The notes below the pieces were generated by a model. The model saw nothing but the letters and a program-made list of their open reading frames with translations, had not been told where the DNA came from and ran no database searches. From the NCBI GenBank assembly GCA_022842985.1, contig JALHON010000010.1, forward strand, positions 1-38,008: a DNA stretch of 38,008 nucleotides. The letters are read 5' to 3'. The position numbers were made by a program, and so were the translations under genes. The DNA is from Acidobacteriota bacterium (GTDB lineage: Bacteria; Acidobacteriota; Vicinamibacteria; Vicinamibacterales; UBA2999). Position 1 is the stretch's first letter; each line of letters opens with the position of its first letter. This document shows positions 18,945-27,443 of this stretch, in pieces.

Positions 18945-19909
18945 CGCTGCCGCATCCGTTCATCACGGGCGCGTCTCCGCTCGTCGACGACCTCGACATG
19001 GTGCGCCGGCTCGAAGACGCCGGAGCCGCTGCCATCACGATGCACTCGCTGTTCGAGGAGCAGATCACCGCCGAACGCGATGCCACGTGGTGGCACCTCG
19101 ACACGCACGAAGACGGCCACGCCGAAGCCACGACCTACTTCCCGAAGCGCGACGAGTACCGGCTCGGGCCCGACAAGTATCTGGAGCAGATCCGCCGCAT
19201 CAAGCAGGCCGTGGGCGTGCCGGTGATTGCTTCGCTCAATGGCACGACCGGCCGCGGCTGGGTCGAGTACGCGCAGGCGATGCAGCAGGCCGGCGCCGAT
19301 GCGCTCGAACTCAACGTCTACATGGTGGCGACCGATCCGGCGGTGCCTGGCAGCACCATCGACCAGAAGATCGTGGACGCGGCACACCTCGTGCGCTCGG
19401 CCGTCTCGATTCCGGTGGCGGTGAAGCTGTCGCCGTTCTTCTCGTCGATCGCGCACCTGGCGCAGCGCCTCGACGAGGCCGGCGTGAACGGGCTCGTGCT
19501 CTTCAACCGCTTCTACCAGCCGGATATCGACATCGAACATCTCGACGTGGTGCCGCACCTGCGCCTGTCAGACTCCTCGGAGCTGCTGCTGCGTCTGCGC
19601 TGGCTGGCGATTCTCTCCGGCCGGCTCAAGGCCACGCTTGCCTGCAGCGGCGGCGTGCACACGGCGGCGGACGCGATCAAGGCAGTGATGGCCGGAGCCG
19701 GCGCCGTGCAGCTCGTGTCGGTGCTGCTGCACGAAGGGCCCGAGCGGCTCTCGACGCTGCGCTACGAGTTCGAGCGCTGGATGGTCGAGCACGAGTACGC
19801 GTCGGTGGCGCAGATGCGCGGCAGCATGAACCTGGGCCGGTGTCCGGACCCGGCGGCCTTCGAACGCGGCAACTACGTGAAGCTGCTGCAGACGTGGCGG
19901 CCGCGCTAG
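18914..19909 (+). CDS. Dihydroorotate dehydrogenase-like (FMN TIM-barrel) protein
   Basis: [50 protein letters not shown].., [51 protein letters not shown]. Overlaps the PFOR end by 31 nt. Confidence 0.9.
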   Translation: [331 protein letters not shown]

Positions 19910-19915
19910 CGCGCG

Positions 19916-20554
19916 CTACGGCTTCGGAATCCGCAGCGTGGCACTGATCATCGCGCTGCCGCTCATCCCGTAGACGAGCACGAGCGGATGCAGCAGCGCC
20001 GGGCCGAGGCGCACGGCGCCGAACCAGAGATCCGGCCCGGTGTGCCCGAGCCACTGCGCCACGCCGAGCAGCAGCACGATGCCGATGCTCGTCGGAATCG
20101 GCGTGCCTTCGAAGTACTTGACCTTGCCGGTCGACGGATCGGCGAGCGCGGACGACGTCACGTTGAAGCGTGCCAGACGGCTGACGCCGCACACCACGAA
20201 GTAGCTGAGCACGAGCATGTCCCAGCCGCCGCGCAGGCCCAGCGTGAAGCCGAGCACGGCCGGCGCGACACCGAACGAGATGACATCCGCCAGCGAGTCG
20301 AGATCGGCGCCGAGCACCGACTGCCGGCGGCGGTCGAGCCGCGCCACATAGCCGTCGAGCACGTCGAGCACGAGCGCCAGCGGCAGCAGCAGGAACGCCG
20401 TCCAGAGATACCGCGGGCTGCCCTCGGCCAGATAGTCGAGGCACAGGAAGATGGCGATGGTGCCGCAGGCGGCGTTGCCGATCGTGAGCGCGTCGGCCCA
20501 CGTGTACGACCGCAGCATCGAGAGGTGGCGGCGGCGCGCGGGCGGCGTGGTCAT
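19916..20554 (-). CDS. pssA: CDP-diacylglycerol--serine O-phosphatidyltransferase-like CDP-alcohol phosphatidyltransferase
   Basis: CDP-alcohol PT motif DVLDGYVARLDRRRQSVLGADLDSLAD; multiple TM segments; N-terminal LTIGNAACG. ATG overlaps the upstream gene's stop (ATGA). Confidence 0.87.
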   Translation of the reverse strand: MTTPPARRRHLSMLRSYTWADALTIGNAACGTIAIFLCLDYLAEGSPRYLWTAFLLLPLALVLDVLDGYVARLDRRRQSVLGADLDSLADVISFGVAPAVLGFTLGLRGGWDMLVLSYFVVCGVSRLARFNVTSSALADPSTGKVKYFEGTPIPTSIGIVLLLGVAQWLGHTGPDLWFGAVRLGPALLHPLVLVYGMSGSAMISATLRIPKP

Positions 20555-21450
20555 GGCGTGAGCGCTCCCGCAAGGTCCGCGATCGCCGGCACGAGCAGCG
20601 GCACGATGTCGATGGTGCCGGCCGGATGATTGATGGTGTTGGTGGTCACGATGCCGCTGGCCCCCGCCGCGCGCAGCGCCTCGTCGGTCTCGCGCGCGAA
20701 GAGTGCGTGCACGGCAAGACACACCGGGGCCGGGAGCCCGGCTTCGACCAGCCGCCCGACCGTGGCGATCATCGTCTGGCCCGACGACACCACGTCGTCC
20801 ACGACCACCGGCGTATGGTCGCGCCACGCCGAGACATCCGGCGCCGTGATCTCGACGGTGCGGTCACCGCGCCGCACCTTGCGCATCACGACGAACGGCG
20901 CGCCGGCACGGGTGGCTACATCGCGCACCCACTGCCCGCTCTCCTCATCCGGACCGACGACGAGCGGACGCGTCACGTGCGCGGCGATCCACGCCGCGAG
21001 CGCCGGCGCCGCCGCCACGACCCGCGAGGGCACCGCGTAGACTTCGCCGAGCGCGTGCACGCGGTGCAGGTGCGGATCCACAGTGACGAGCCAGTCGATG
21101 TGCCGGGAGAGGAGCGCCGCGAACGTGCGCGAGGTCACCGCCTCGCCAGGGCGGAACTGCTGGTCCTGCCGCATGTAGGCGAGATACGGCGCCACGAGAC
21201 CCACACGCGAGGCGCCTTCGGCCCGCGCCGCCTCGGCGCGGAAGACGAGCGGCAGGAGCTTCGGGTCCGGATGATCGAGCGCGCAGGCGATGACGACGTG
21301 ACGGCCGCGGCAGTCGGCGTCGAGGCGCAGGTAGGTTTCCCCGTCGGGAAAGTGCCGCGACTCGACCGCGCCGAGCGGCAGACCGAGTACGTCGGCCAGG
21401 TGCCGTGCCAGCGTGTCGCTGCCGCCGGACGCGAGCACCAGGCCCGTCAC
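20551..21450 (-). CDS. Ribose-phosphate pyrophosphokinase-like protein (atypical)
   Basis: FPDGETYLRL, YLAYMRQDQQFRPGEAVTSRTFAALL, TVDPHLHRVH, PFVVMRKVRRGD, PVVVDDVVSSGQTM; GTG start overlapping the upstream stop. Confidence 0.9.
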   Translation of the reverse strand: MTGLVLASGGSDTLARHLADVLGLPLGAVESRHFPDGETYLRLDADCRGRHVVIACALDHPDPKLLPLVFRAEAARAEGASRVGLVAPYLAYMRQDQQFRPGEAVTSRTFAALLSRHIDWLVTVDPHLHRVHALGEVYAVPSRVVAAAPALAAWIAAHVTRPLVVGPDEESGQWVRDVATRAGAPFVVMRKVRRGDRTVEITAPDVSAWRDHTPVVVDDVVSSGQTMIATVGRLVEAGLPAPVCLAVHALFARETDEALRAAGASGIVTTNTINHPAGTIDIVPLLVPAIADLAGALTP

Positions 21451-22961
21451 CGCGGCACGCCCACGGCGATGATGCCCGGATGGGCGGCGAGGTACTCGCG
21501 CACGTAGCCGATCTCGCCCGGGCTCTCGGCATGCAGGGTGAAGAGCGGCTGGCCGGCCGCGACGCGGTCGCCGAGCCGCACGTGCAGGTCGATGCCGGCG
21601 GCCGGGTCCGCCGGAGCGCCGGCGAGCTTCGCGGCGCGCGACAGCCGCCGGTTGTCGATGTCGACGACGGCGCCCGCCGTGGGCGCCAGCACCTCGAAGC
21701 GCTGCGCGCTCACCGGTGGCGTGCGCATGCCGCCCTGCGCCTCGCAGATCGCCTGGAGCTTCTGCCAGGCGCGGCCGTCGGCAAGGATGGCCTTCGCCTC
21801 CACCGCCCCCTGCCCCACGCGGCAGGCGCCGGCCAGTTCGAGCACTTCACCCGCGAGCAGCACGGCGCGGGCCCGCAGGTCTGCCGGCGCGCCGCTGTCG
21901 CCGCGCGTGACCGCCACCAGATCGCGCGCTTCGAGCGCCGGGCCGATGCCGCGGCCCACCGGTTGCGTGCCGTCGGTGAGAATGGGCCGCACCACGAGAC
22001 CCACGGCATCCCCCACGCGCTCGAGCAGGCGGGCCACGTTGTAGGCCGCCTGCGGCGTGCGCATCTTCGCCGTGGGACCCACGGGCAGGTCGATCACGAC
22101 GTGCGTGGCCCCGGCCGCCACCTTCTTCGAGAGCACCGACGACACGAGCTGCGCGTCGCTGTCGACGTCGAGCGCCCGTTCCACGCGCACGAGCAGATCG
22201 TCCACCGGGCTCAGGTGAATCGCGCCGCCCCAGATCACGCAGCCGCCTTCGCGCTCGATCACACGGCGCATCGTCGGCAGGTCGAGATTCACCGGCGCGA
22301 GGGTTTCCATCGTGTCGGCGGTGCCCGCGGGCGACGTAATCGCGCGCGACGACGTCTTCGGAATCCACACGCCTGCCGCGGCGACGATCGCGACGACGAT
22401 CGGCGTCGTGCGGTTGCCGGGCAGGCCGCCCACGCAGTGTTTGTCGGCGATCACCGGCCGCTCCCACGTGAGCCGGGCCCCGACGTCCACCATGCCGCGC
22501 GTCTGCCACACCACTTCATCGAGACTCATGCCCACCGCGGCGCACGCCGTGAGATACGACGAGAGTTCGATGTCGGTGTAGCGCCCGGCCGCCATGTCCT
22601 GCAGGATCGCGGTGAGCTGCTGCTCGCCGAACGGCTTGCCGAAGACCTTGGCGCGCACGGCCCCGAGCGACTCGACGGGCCGTGGATGCGCCATCGTCGC
22701 GATCTCGCCGGGCACGGCCTCGAGCAGTTGCCACGCGGCTTCCGAGAGGCCGGCCTCGGTGGGCAGCACGAAGCCGTCGCGCACGACGTTCAGCGTCGCG
22801 ACGATCGACCGCGCGCCGGCGGTGATGAGCACACGAGAGTGCGCCGAGAAGCCTTCGGAGCGGCAGACATGGCAGTCGGCCCGCATGTAGACCACGGGCT
22901 CTTCGTGCGTATCGATTCCCAGGCGCTTGAGCGACAGCGTATTACCGGTAGGTTCCACCAC
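21447..22961 (-). CDS. AMP phosphorylase / thymidine phosphorylase family protein (long, ~504 aa form)
   Basis: DKHCVGGLPGNRTTPIVVAIVAAAGVWIPKTSSRAITSPAGTADTMETLAPV, MRTPQAAYNVARLLERVGDAVGL, extra N-terminal domain as in archaeal AMP phosphorylases. Probable GTG start (22961 or 22958). Confidence 0.9.
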   Translation of the reverse strand: MVEPTGNTLSLKRLGIDTHEEPVVYMRADCHVCRSEGFSAHSRVLITAGARSIVATLNVVRDGFVLPTEAGLSEAAWQLLEAVPGEIATMAHPRPVESLGAVRAKVFGKPFGEQQLTAILQDMAAGRYTDIELSSYLTACAAVGMSLDEVVWQTRGMVDVGARLTWERPVIADKHCVGGLPGNRTTPIVVAIVAAAGVWIPKTSSRAITSPAGTADTMETLAPVNLDLPTMRRVIEREGGCVIWGGAIHLSPVDDLLVRVERALDVDSDAQLVSSVLSKKVAAGATHVVIDLPVGPTAKMRTPQAAYNVARLLERVGDAVGLVVRPILTDGTQPVGRGIGPALEARDLVAVTRGDSGAPADLRARAVLLAGEVLELAGACRVGQGAVEAKAILADGRAWQKLQAICEAQGGMRTPPVSAQRFEVLAPTAGAVVDIDNRRLSRAAKLAGAPADPAAGIDLHVRLGDRVAAGQPLFTLHAESPGEIGYVREYLAAHPGIIAVGVPR

Positions 22962-22990
22962 CGTCGAGCATAGCGCGATCGACGCGGACG

Positions 22991-23554
22991 TCAGTTCGAT
23001 GCCGCGGACCGCACCTGGAACGACCACCAGGTGTCCGGCCGCCGGGCGTCCGGCGCGGGAATGGGGCCCGGTGGCTGCAGGGCCTGCACCGCAGGGTTCT
23101 GCAGTTTCCGTAGGCGCGCCGCCCAGGCGGCGTCGAGCACGCTCGGATCTGTGACCCGGTTGAGAACCACGGGATAGACGGCGCCATCCAGACGCAGACG
23201 CCCGGGATGGTCGACGCCCACCCGCGGGCACCAGAACTTGTTCGCGCCCGCCGAACAACTGAGGAAGAGCTCGCCGGCCGGTGTCGCCATGCAGTTCAGA
23301 TTCACCGAGTGCGGCAGCCACCCGATGGCGATCTGAATCTGGCAGAGCGGCACGTCGTTCGCGAAGCGCCAGTCCGCCACGGGTTCGCGACGCTCCTCGC
23401 CGCGCACTACAAGGCCGGGGATCCCGTCGCAGGGACACTGCACGGCCCAGTAGCCGCCGGCCATGACGGTGGCGGCCAGTGCTGTCGCGGCGAGTCCCAG
23501 CGCGATTGTGGCTGCTCTCGAACGCCGGCGGGGTGTGGATGGATGGGCACCCAT
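22991..23554 (-). CDS. Membrane-anchored conserved hypothetical protein
   Basis: N-terminal TM helix (ATIALGLAATALAATVMAGGYWAV), then Cys-containing globular region (CPCDGIPGLVVRGE..WRFANDVPLCQIQIAIGWLPHSVNLNC). No firm family assignment. Confidence 0.7.
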   Translation of the reverse strand: MGAHPSTPRRRSRAATIALGLAATALAATVMAGGYWAVQCPCDGIPGLVVRGEERREPVADWRFANDVPLCQIQIAIGWLPHSVNLNCMATPAGELFLSCSAGANKFWCPRVGVDHPGRLRLDGAVYPVVLNRVTDPSVLDAAWAARLRKLQNPAVQALQPPGPIPAPDARRPDTWWSFQVRSAASN

Positions 23555-23575
23555 GGCCGGGCACCATACCACGAC

Positions 23576-25027
23576 CTAGGTGCCGCAGAAGGTGCGGTAC
23601 GGCCGCGCGCCGGAATCCGCCGGCTCGGCGAACTCCACGGGCACGCGCGCGTGGTCGAACGGCGTCGCCAGTGCCGCGAGCAGCCGTTCGAGGGGCGCCA
23701 GGTCGCCATGGTCGGCCGCCGCCGTGAGCGCCGCTTCCACCTTGTGATTACGCGGGATGACGGCGGGATTGTGGCGCTGCATGCGCGCCGTGCGCTCACC
23801 CGGCACCGACGCCTCGCGCGCCAGTCTCGCCTGCCACTGCGCGTGCCACGCCGCAAAGCCGGGCTCGCCGAGCAGGGCCGCGGGCGGGCCGTCCGGCGCG
23901 CTGAGCGCGCGGAACGTGTTCGTGAAATCGGCCCGGGTCGCGTGCATCCACGCGAGGAGCGCCTCGGCCAGCGCGGCGTCGTCGTCCTCCTCGGTGGCGA
24001 GTCCCAGCTTCCCGCGCATCCGGGTGAGCCAGTGATGGCGAAAGCGCGTGGTGAACCGCTCGAGCGCGGCATTGGCGTGTTCGATCGCCACCGCCTGGTC
24101 GTCCGCGAACATCGGCAGCAGCGCTTCGGCGAGACGCGCCAGATTCCACTGCGCGATCGGCGGCTGGTTGGCGTAGGCGTAGCGGCCCTGATGATCGATC
24201 GAACTGAAGACCGTGTCGGGATCGTAGGCGTCCATGAACGCGCACGGTCCGTAGTCGATCGTTTCGCCCGAGATCGCCATGTTGTCGGTGTTCATCACGC
24301 CGTGGATGAACCCCACGAGCTGCCAGCGGGCGATGAGCGCCGCCTGACGCTCGGCAATCGCGTCGAACAGCGCCAGCGCGGGCACCGGCGCGTCGGCCGC
24401 GGCCGGATCGTGGCGGCGGATCGTGTAGTCCACGAGTGCGCCGAGCGCGGCCGGGTCGCGATGTGCCGCCGCCCATTCGAACGTGCCCACGCGCAGGTGA
24501 CTCGCGGCGATGCGCGTGAGCACGGCCCCGGGCAGCGCCCGCTCGCGCTGCACCGGCTCGCCCGTCGAGACCACGGCGAGACTACGCGACGTGGGGATGC
24601 CGAGCGCGTGCATCGCTTCGCTGATGACGAGCTCGCGCAGCATCGGCCCGAGCGCCGCGCGGCCATCGCCCCGGCGCGAGTACGGCGTCTGGCCGGCACC
24701 CTTGAGCTGCACGTCCACGCGCGCGCCGTCGGGCGTCAGCTGCTCGCCGAGCAGGATGGCGCGGCCATCGCCCAGGCCCGTGAAGTGCCCGAACTGATGC
24801 CCGGCATAGGCCTGCGCGAGCGGACGGGCACCGTCGGGCAGCGCGTTCCCGGCGAAGATCGCCGCGCCGGCCGGTGTGTCGAGGGCGGTGACATCGAGCC
24901 CGAGGGCCACGGCCAGCGCGGGATTGAAGACGACGAACTGCGGGTCGCGCACCGGGGTGGGTGCCGCGGGGGAATGGAAGAGCGCCGGCAGGCCGGCGTA
25001 GGTGTGCTCGAGACGCCAGCCGCTCAC
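23576..25027 (-). CDS. selO: Protein adenylyltransferase SelO (YdiU/UPF0061)
   Basis: AQAYAGHQFGHFTGLGDGRAILLGE, QLKGAGQTPYSRRGDGRAALGPMLRELVISEAMHALGIPTSRSL, GVMNTDNMAISGETIDYGPCAFMDAYDP; C-terminus YRTFCGT (Cys, stop TAG). GTG start. Confidence 0.95.
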   Translation of the reverse strand: MSGWRLEHTYAGLPALFHSPAAPTPVRDPQFVVFNPALAVALGLDVTALDTPAGAAIFAGNALPDGARPLAQAYAGHQFGHFTGLGDGRAILLGEQLTPDGARVDVQLKGAGQTPYSRRGDGRAALGPMLRELVISEAMHALGIPTSRSLAVVSTGEPVQRERALPGAVLTRIAASHLRVGTFEWAAAHRDPAALGALVDYTIRRHDPAAADAPVPALALFDAIAERQAALIARWQLVGFIHGVMNTDNMAISGETIDYGPCAFMDAYDPDTVFSSIDHQGRYAYANQPPIAQWNLARLAEALLPMFADDQAVAIEHANAALERFTTRFRHHWLTRMRGKLGLATEEDDDAALAEALLAWMHATRADFTNTFRALSAPDGPPAALLGEPGFAAWHAQWQARLAREASVPGERTARMQRHNPAVIPRNHKVEAALTAAADHGDLAPLERLLAALATPFDHARVPVEFAEPADSGARPYRTFCGT

Positions 25028-25096
25028 CCCGCCATGATGGCACGGCTTGCCGGCCCGTCGTGGCGCGACGCGGTCTGGTGTCGTACGATCGTCACG

Positions 25097-26263
25097 ATGC
25101 TCTGGCCCCCGTCCTGTCGAGTTCGCGGCCCCGCGCCGCTGCTGCTCGCGTTGGTTCTCCTGGCCACGCCGGCCGCCGCGCAGCCGCCCGAGGCCCTGCC
25201 GCGCGTCGGGGCCGGCGACCTGGTGTACCTCGGCAGCTTCGCGCTGCCGGCAAGCGACGGCGTGGACGATTCCACCGAACATACGCTGACCTACGGCGGC
25301 GCCGCGCTGGGCCTCGGGCCGGAGGGTTCGCTCTACGTGGGCTGCCACGCCTGGCACAACCGTCTGGCGCGCGTGTCGATTCCCGCCGTGGGCGAGACGG
25401 CGGCGGTGCTCGCGCCGTGCACGGCCATTCCGAACCTCGACGCGGTGGACCCGGGCGCCGGCGAAGGGCTGGCCCTTGGCGGGTCGCTCCTCTGGCGCAA
25501 CCGCCTGCTCGTTTCAGCCTGGTCGTACTACGACGCCGGTGGTGATGCCGCGGCGTCGCATTTCGCCGGCCCGTCCGACGTGGCAGCGCTCGAAGGCCCC
25601 GTACGGCTCGGCGGCGCGGCGCCCGGCCTCGTCGGCGGCTACATGGGCGTCGTGCCGGACGAGTGGCGCGCCGCGCTCGGTGGCCCCGCGCTCACCGGCC
25701 AGTGCTGCATCCCGATCATCACGCGGTCCAGTCAGGGGCCGGCAGCGAGTGTCTTCGATCCCGACGACGTCGGTCCCGACCGGCCGGCCGCGAGCACGCT
25801 CGTCGTGGGCTACCCGGCGGAACATCCGCTGGCGGCGTGGGACGGCACGAGTCCGCTCTACAACGGCGCCACGATCATCGGCGGTCTCGCCTTTCCGGCC
25901 GGCTCGCGGTCGGTGCTCTTCTTCGGCCGGCACGGCGACACGTTCTGCTACGGCACGGGTGAGGAATGCGGCGATCCGGCGGAGGCTGACAAGGGCAACC
26001 ACGCGTGGCCGTACCGGCATCAGGTGTGGGCCTACGACGCGGGGGAGCTGGCGGCGGTCAAGGCCGGCCGCCTGGCGCCGTGGGACGTGCGGCCCTACGC
26101 CACGTGGACGCTGCCGGGCATGAGCGACGACGGCAGTGCCAGCATGCGCAGCGCCACTTACGACCCGGCGACCCGGCGCGTCTACATCACGACGGTCTAC
26201 GGCGAATCGCCACGCGTGCACGTCTATCAGGTGCGAACCGCGCTCGGAGAACCGGCGTCCTAG
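25097..26263 (+). CDS. Secreted hypothetical protein (possible propeller)
   Basis: Signal peptide LLLALVLLATPAAAQ; LVYLGSFALPASDG.., SVLFFGRHGDTFCYGTGEECGDPAEADKGNHAWPYRHQVWAYD. Confidence 0.78.
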   Translation: MLWPPSCRVRGPAPLLLALVLLATPAAAQPPEALPRVGAGDLVYLGSFALPASDGVDDSTEHTLTYGGAALGLGPEGSLYVGCHAWHNRLARVSIPAVGETAAVLAPCTAIPNLDAVDPGAGEGLALGGSLLWRNRLLVSAWSYYDAGGDAAASHFAGPSDVAALEGPVRLGGAAPGLVGGYMGVVPDEWRAALGGPALTGQCCIPIITRSSQGPAASVFDPDDVGPDRPAASTLVVGYPAEHPLAAWDGTSPLYNGATIIGGLAFPAGSRSVLFFGRHGDTFCYGTGEECGDPAEADKGNHAWPYRHQVWAYDAGELAAVKAGRLAPWDVRPYATWTLPGMSDDGSASMRSATYDPATRRVYITTVYGESPRVHVYQVRTALGEPAS

Positions 26264-26271
26264 TCAGCAGG

Positions 26272-26682
26272 ATGGTTCCCACGGCCCGCCCGCACGGCAT
26301 CGTGCTCTTCGACGGCACCTGTGCATTCTGCGAGCGCTCGGTGACCTTCATCGCCACGCGCGATCCGGGCGGCTACTTCCGCTTCGGCGCGTCGCAGACG
26401 CCGGCCGCGCAGGCTGTGCTGGCGGAGTTCGGCGAAACGCGCGAATCCACGCGCAGCATCATCCTCATCGAAGACGGGCAGCTCTACCGCAAGTCCACGG
26501 CCGTGCTGCGGATCGCACGACGGCTGCCGCTGCCGTGGTCGCTCGCCGCCGCGGCGCTGCTGATTCCGCGGCCGCTGCGCGATGCCGCCTACGCCGTGGT
26601 CGCGGCCGTGCGGCACCGCCTGGCCGGGCGGTCGAACGCCTGCGAGATTCCGCCGCCCGAGATCCGGGAACGCCTGATCTGA
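26272..26682 (+). CDS. DCC-family thiol-disulfide oxidoreductase (DUF393)
   Basis: HGIVLFDGTCAFCERSVTFIATRDPGGYFRFGASQ: DGxCxxC motif at the N-terminus; ~136 aa. Confidence 0.9.
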   Translation: MVPTARPHGIVLFDGTCAFCERSVTFIATRDPGGYFRFGASQTPAAQAVLAEFGETRESTRSIILIEDGQLYRKSTAVLRIARRLPLPWSLAAAALLIPRPLRDAAYAVVAAVRHRLAGRSNACEIPPPEIRERLI

Positions 26683-26764
26683 CTGGCGGCGACGGCGCCG
26701 TCGGGCACCCGGGCCGCTGGTGGGAAGACCCTGGCTATGCGATGATCCCGGCCGACGGCCCGCT

Positions 26765-27355
26765 ATGCCCGACGCGCCGACGACCGCGATCACACAACTG
26801 CTCAATGAGTGGTCCGGCGGCAACGCCGATGCGCTGCCGCGACTGCTGGATCTCGTCTATCCGGAACTGCGGAAGATCGCGGCCAGCCGTCTGCGCAGCG
26901 AGCGCGCGGACCACACGCTGCAGCCAACGAGCCTGGTGAACGAGGCCTACATGCGTCTCGCCCACCAGCCTGGCAAGGACTGGCAGAACCGCACCCACTT
27001 CTATGCCGTGGCCGCGCGCGTGGTACGCGCCGTGCTGGTCGACCACGCGCGGGCGCGACGCCGGATCAAGCGGGGGTCTGGTGCCGCGAGCGTCGAGCTC
27101 ACCGAGTGGAACGCCAGCGTGCCGGCGCCCCAGGTCGACCTGCTGGACCTCGATGCCGCGCTCAAGGAGCTCGAGGCCATCGACCCCGAACGCGCCCGGA
27201 TCGTCGAACTGCGTCACTTCGCGGGCCTGTCCATCGAAGAAACGGCCGAAGCCCTGGGCATTTCCGACTCCACGGTCAAACGCGGATGGCTGGCAGCCAA
27301 GACGTGGATTCGCCACCGCCTCGACGGCCAACGCCCTGACATGGACGGCGGCTGA
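26765..27355 (+). CDS. ECF-type RNA polymerase sigma factor
   Basis: ITQLLNEWSGGNADALPRLLDLVYPELRKIAASRLRSERADHTLQPTSLVNEAYMRL.., sigma4 IVELRHFAGLSIEETAEALGISDSTVKRGWLAAKTWI. Confidence 0.94.
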   Translation: MPDAPTTAITQLLNEWSGGNADALPRLLDLVYPELRKIAASRLRSERADHTLQPTSLVNEAYMRLAHQPGKDWQNRTHFYAVAARVVRAVLVDHARARRRIKRGSGAASVELTEWNASVPAPQVDLLDLDAALKELEAIDPERARIVELRHFAGLSIEETAEALGISDSTVKRGWLAAKTWIRHRLDGQRPDMDGG

Positions 27356-27381
27356 CCCACTCGCGTTGCATCCGTCGCTTG
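27351..27381 (+). promoter_or_regulatory. Copy 1 of bipartite motif GCTGACCCA-N9-CATCCGTCGCTTG (putative ECF-type promoter)
   Basis: GCTGACCCA 27351-27359, ctcgcgttg, CATCCGTCGCTTG 27369-27381; same blocks and spacing at 30096-30126. 62 nt upstream of the kinase ATG. Confidence 0.55.
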
Positions 27382-27443
27382 CGGCCATGAACAGGCGGTT
27401 GGCCTGGCTACCGATACACGATGCGCCTCGGAGCCTCTGAGTC

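Noticed and set aside
23576-23590. Possible selenocysteine end of SelO
   Set aside because: C-terminus reads FCGT with Cys encoded and a TAG stop; no in-frame TGA near the end, so no Sec evidence.
26695-26717. TGACTGG...CGTC upstream of the ECF sigma gene as an autoregulatory copy of the motif
   Set aside because: Only loose similarity and a different spacing; not distinguishable from GC-rich background (coordinates approximate).
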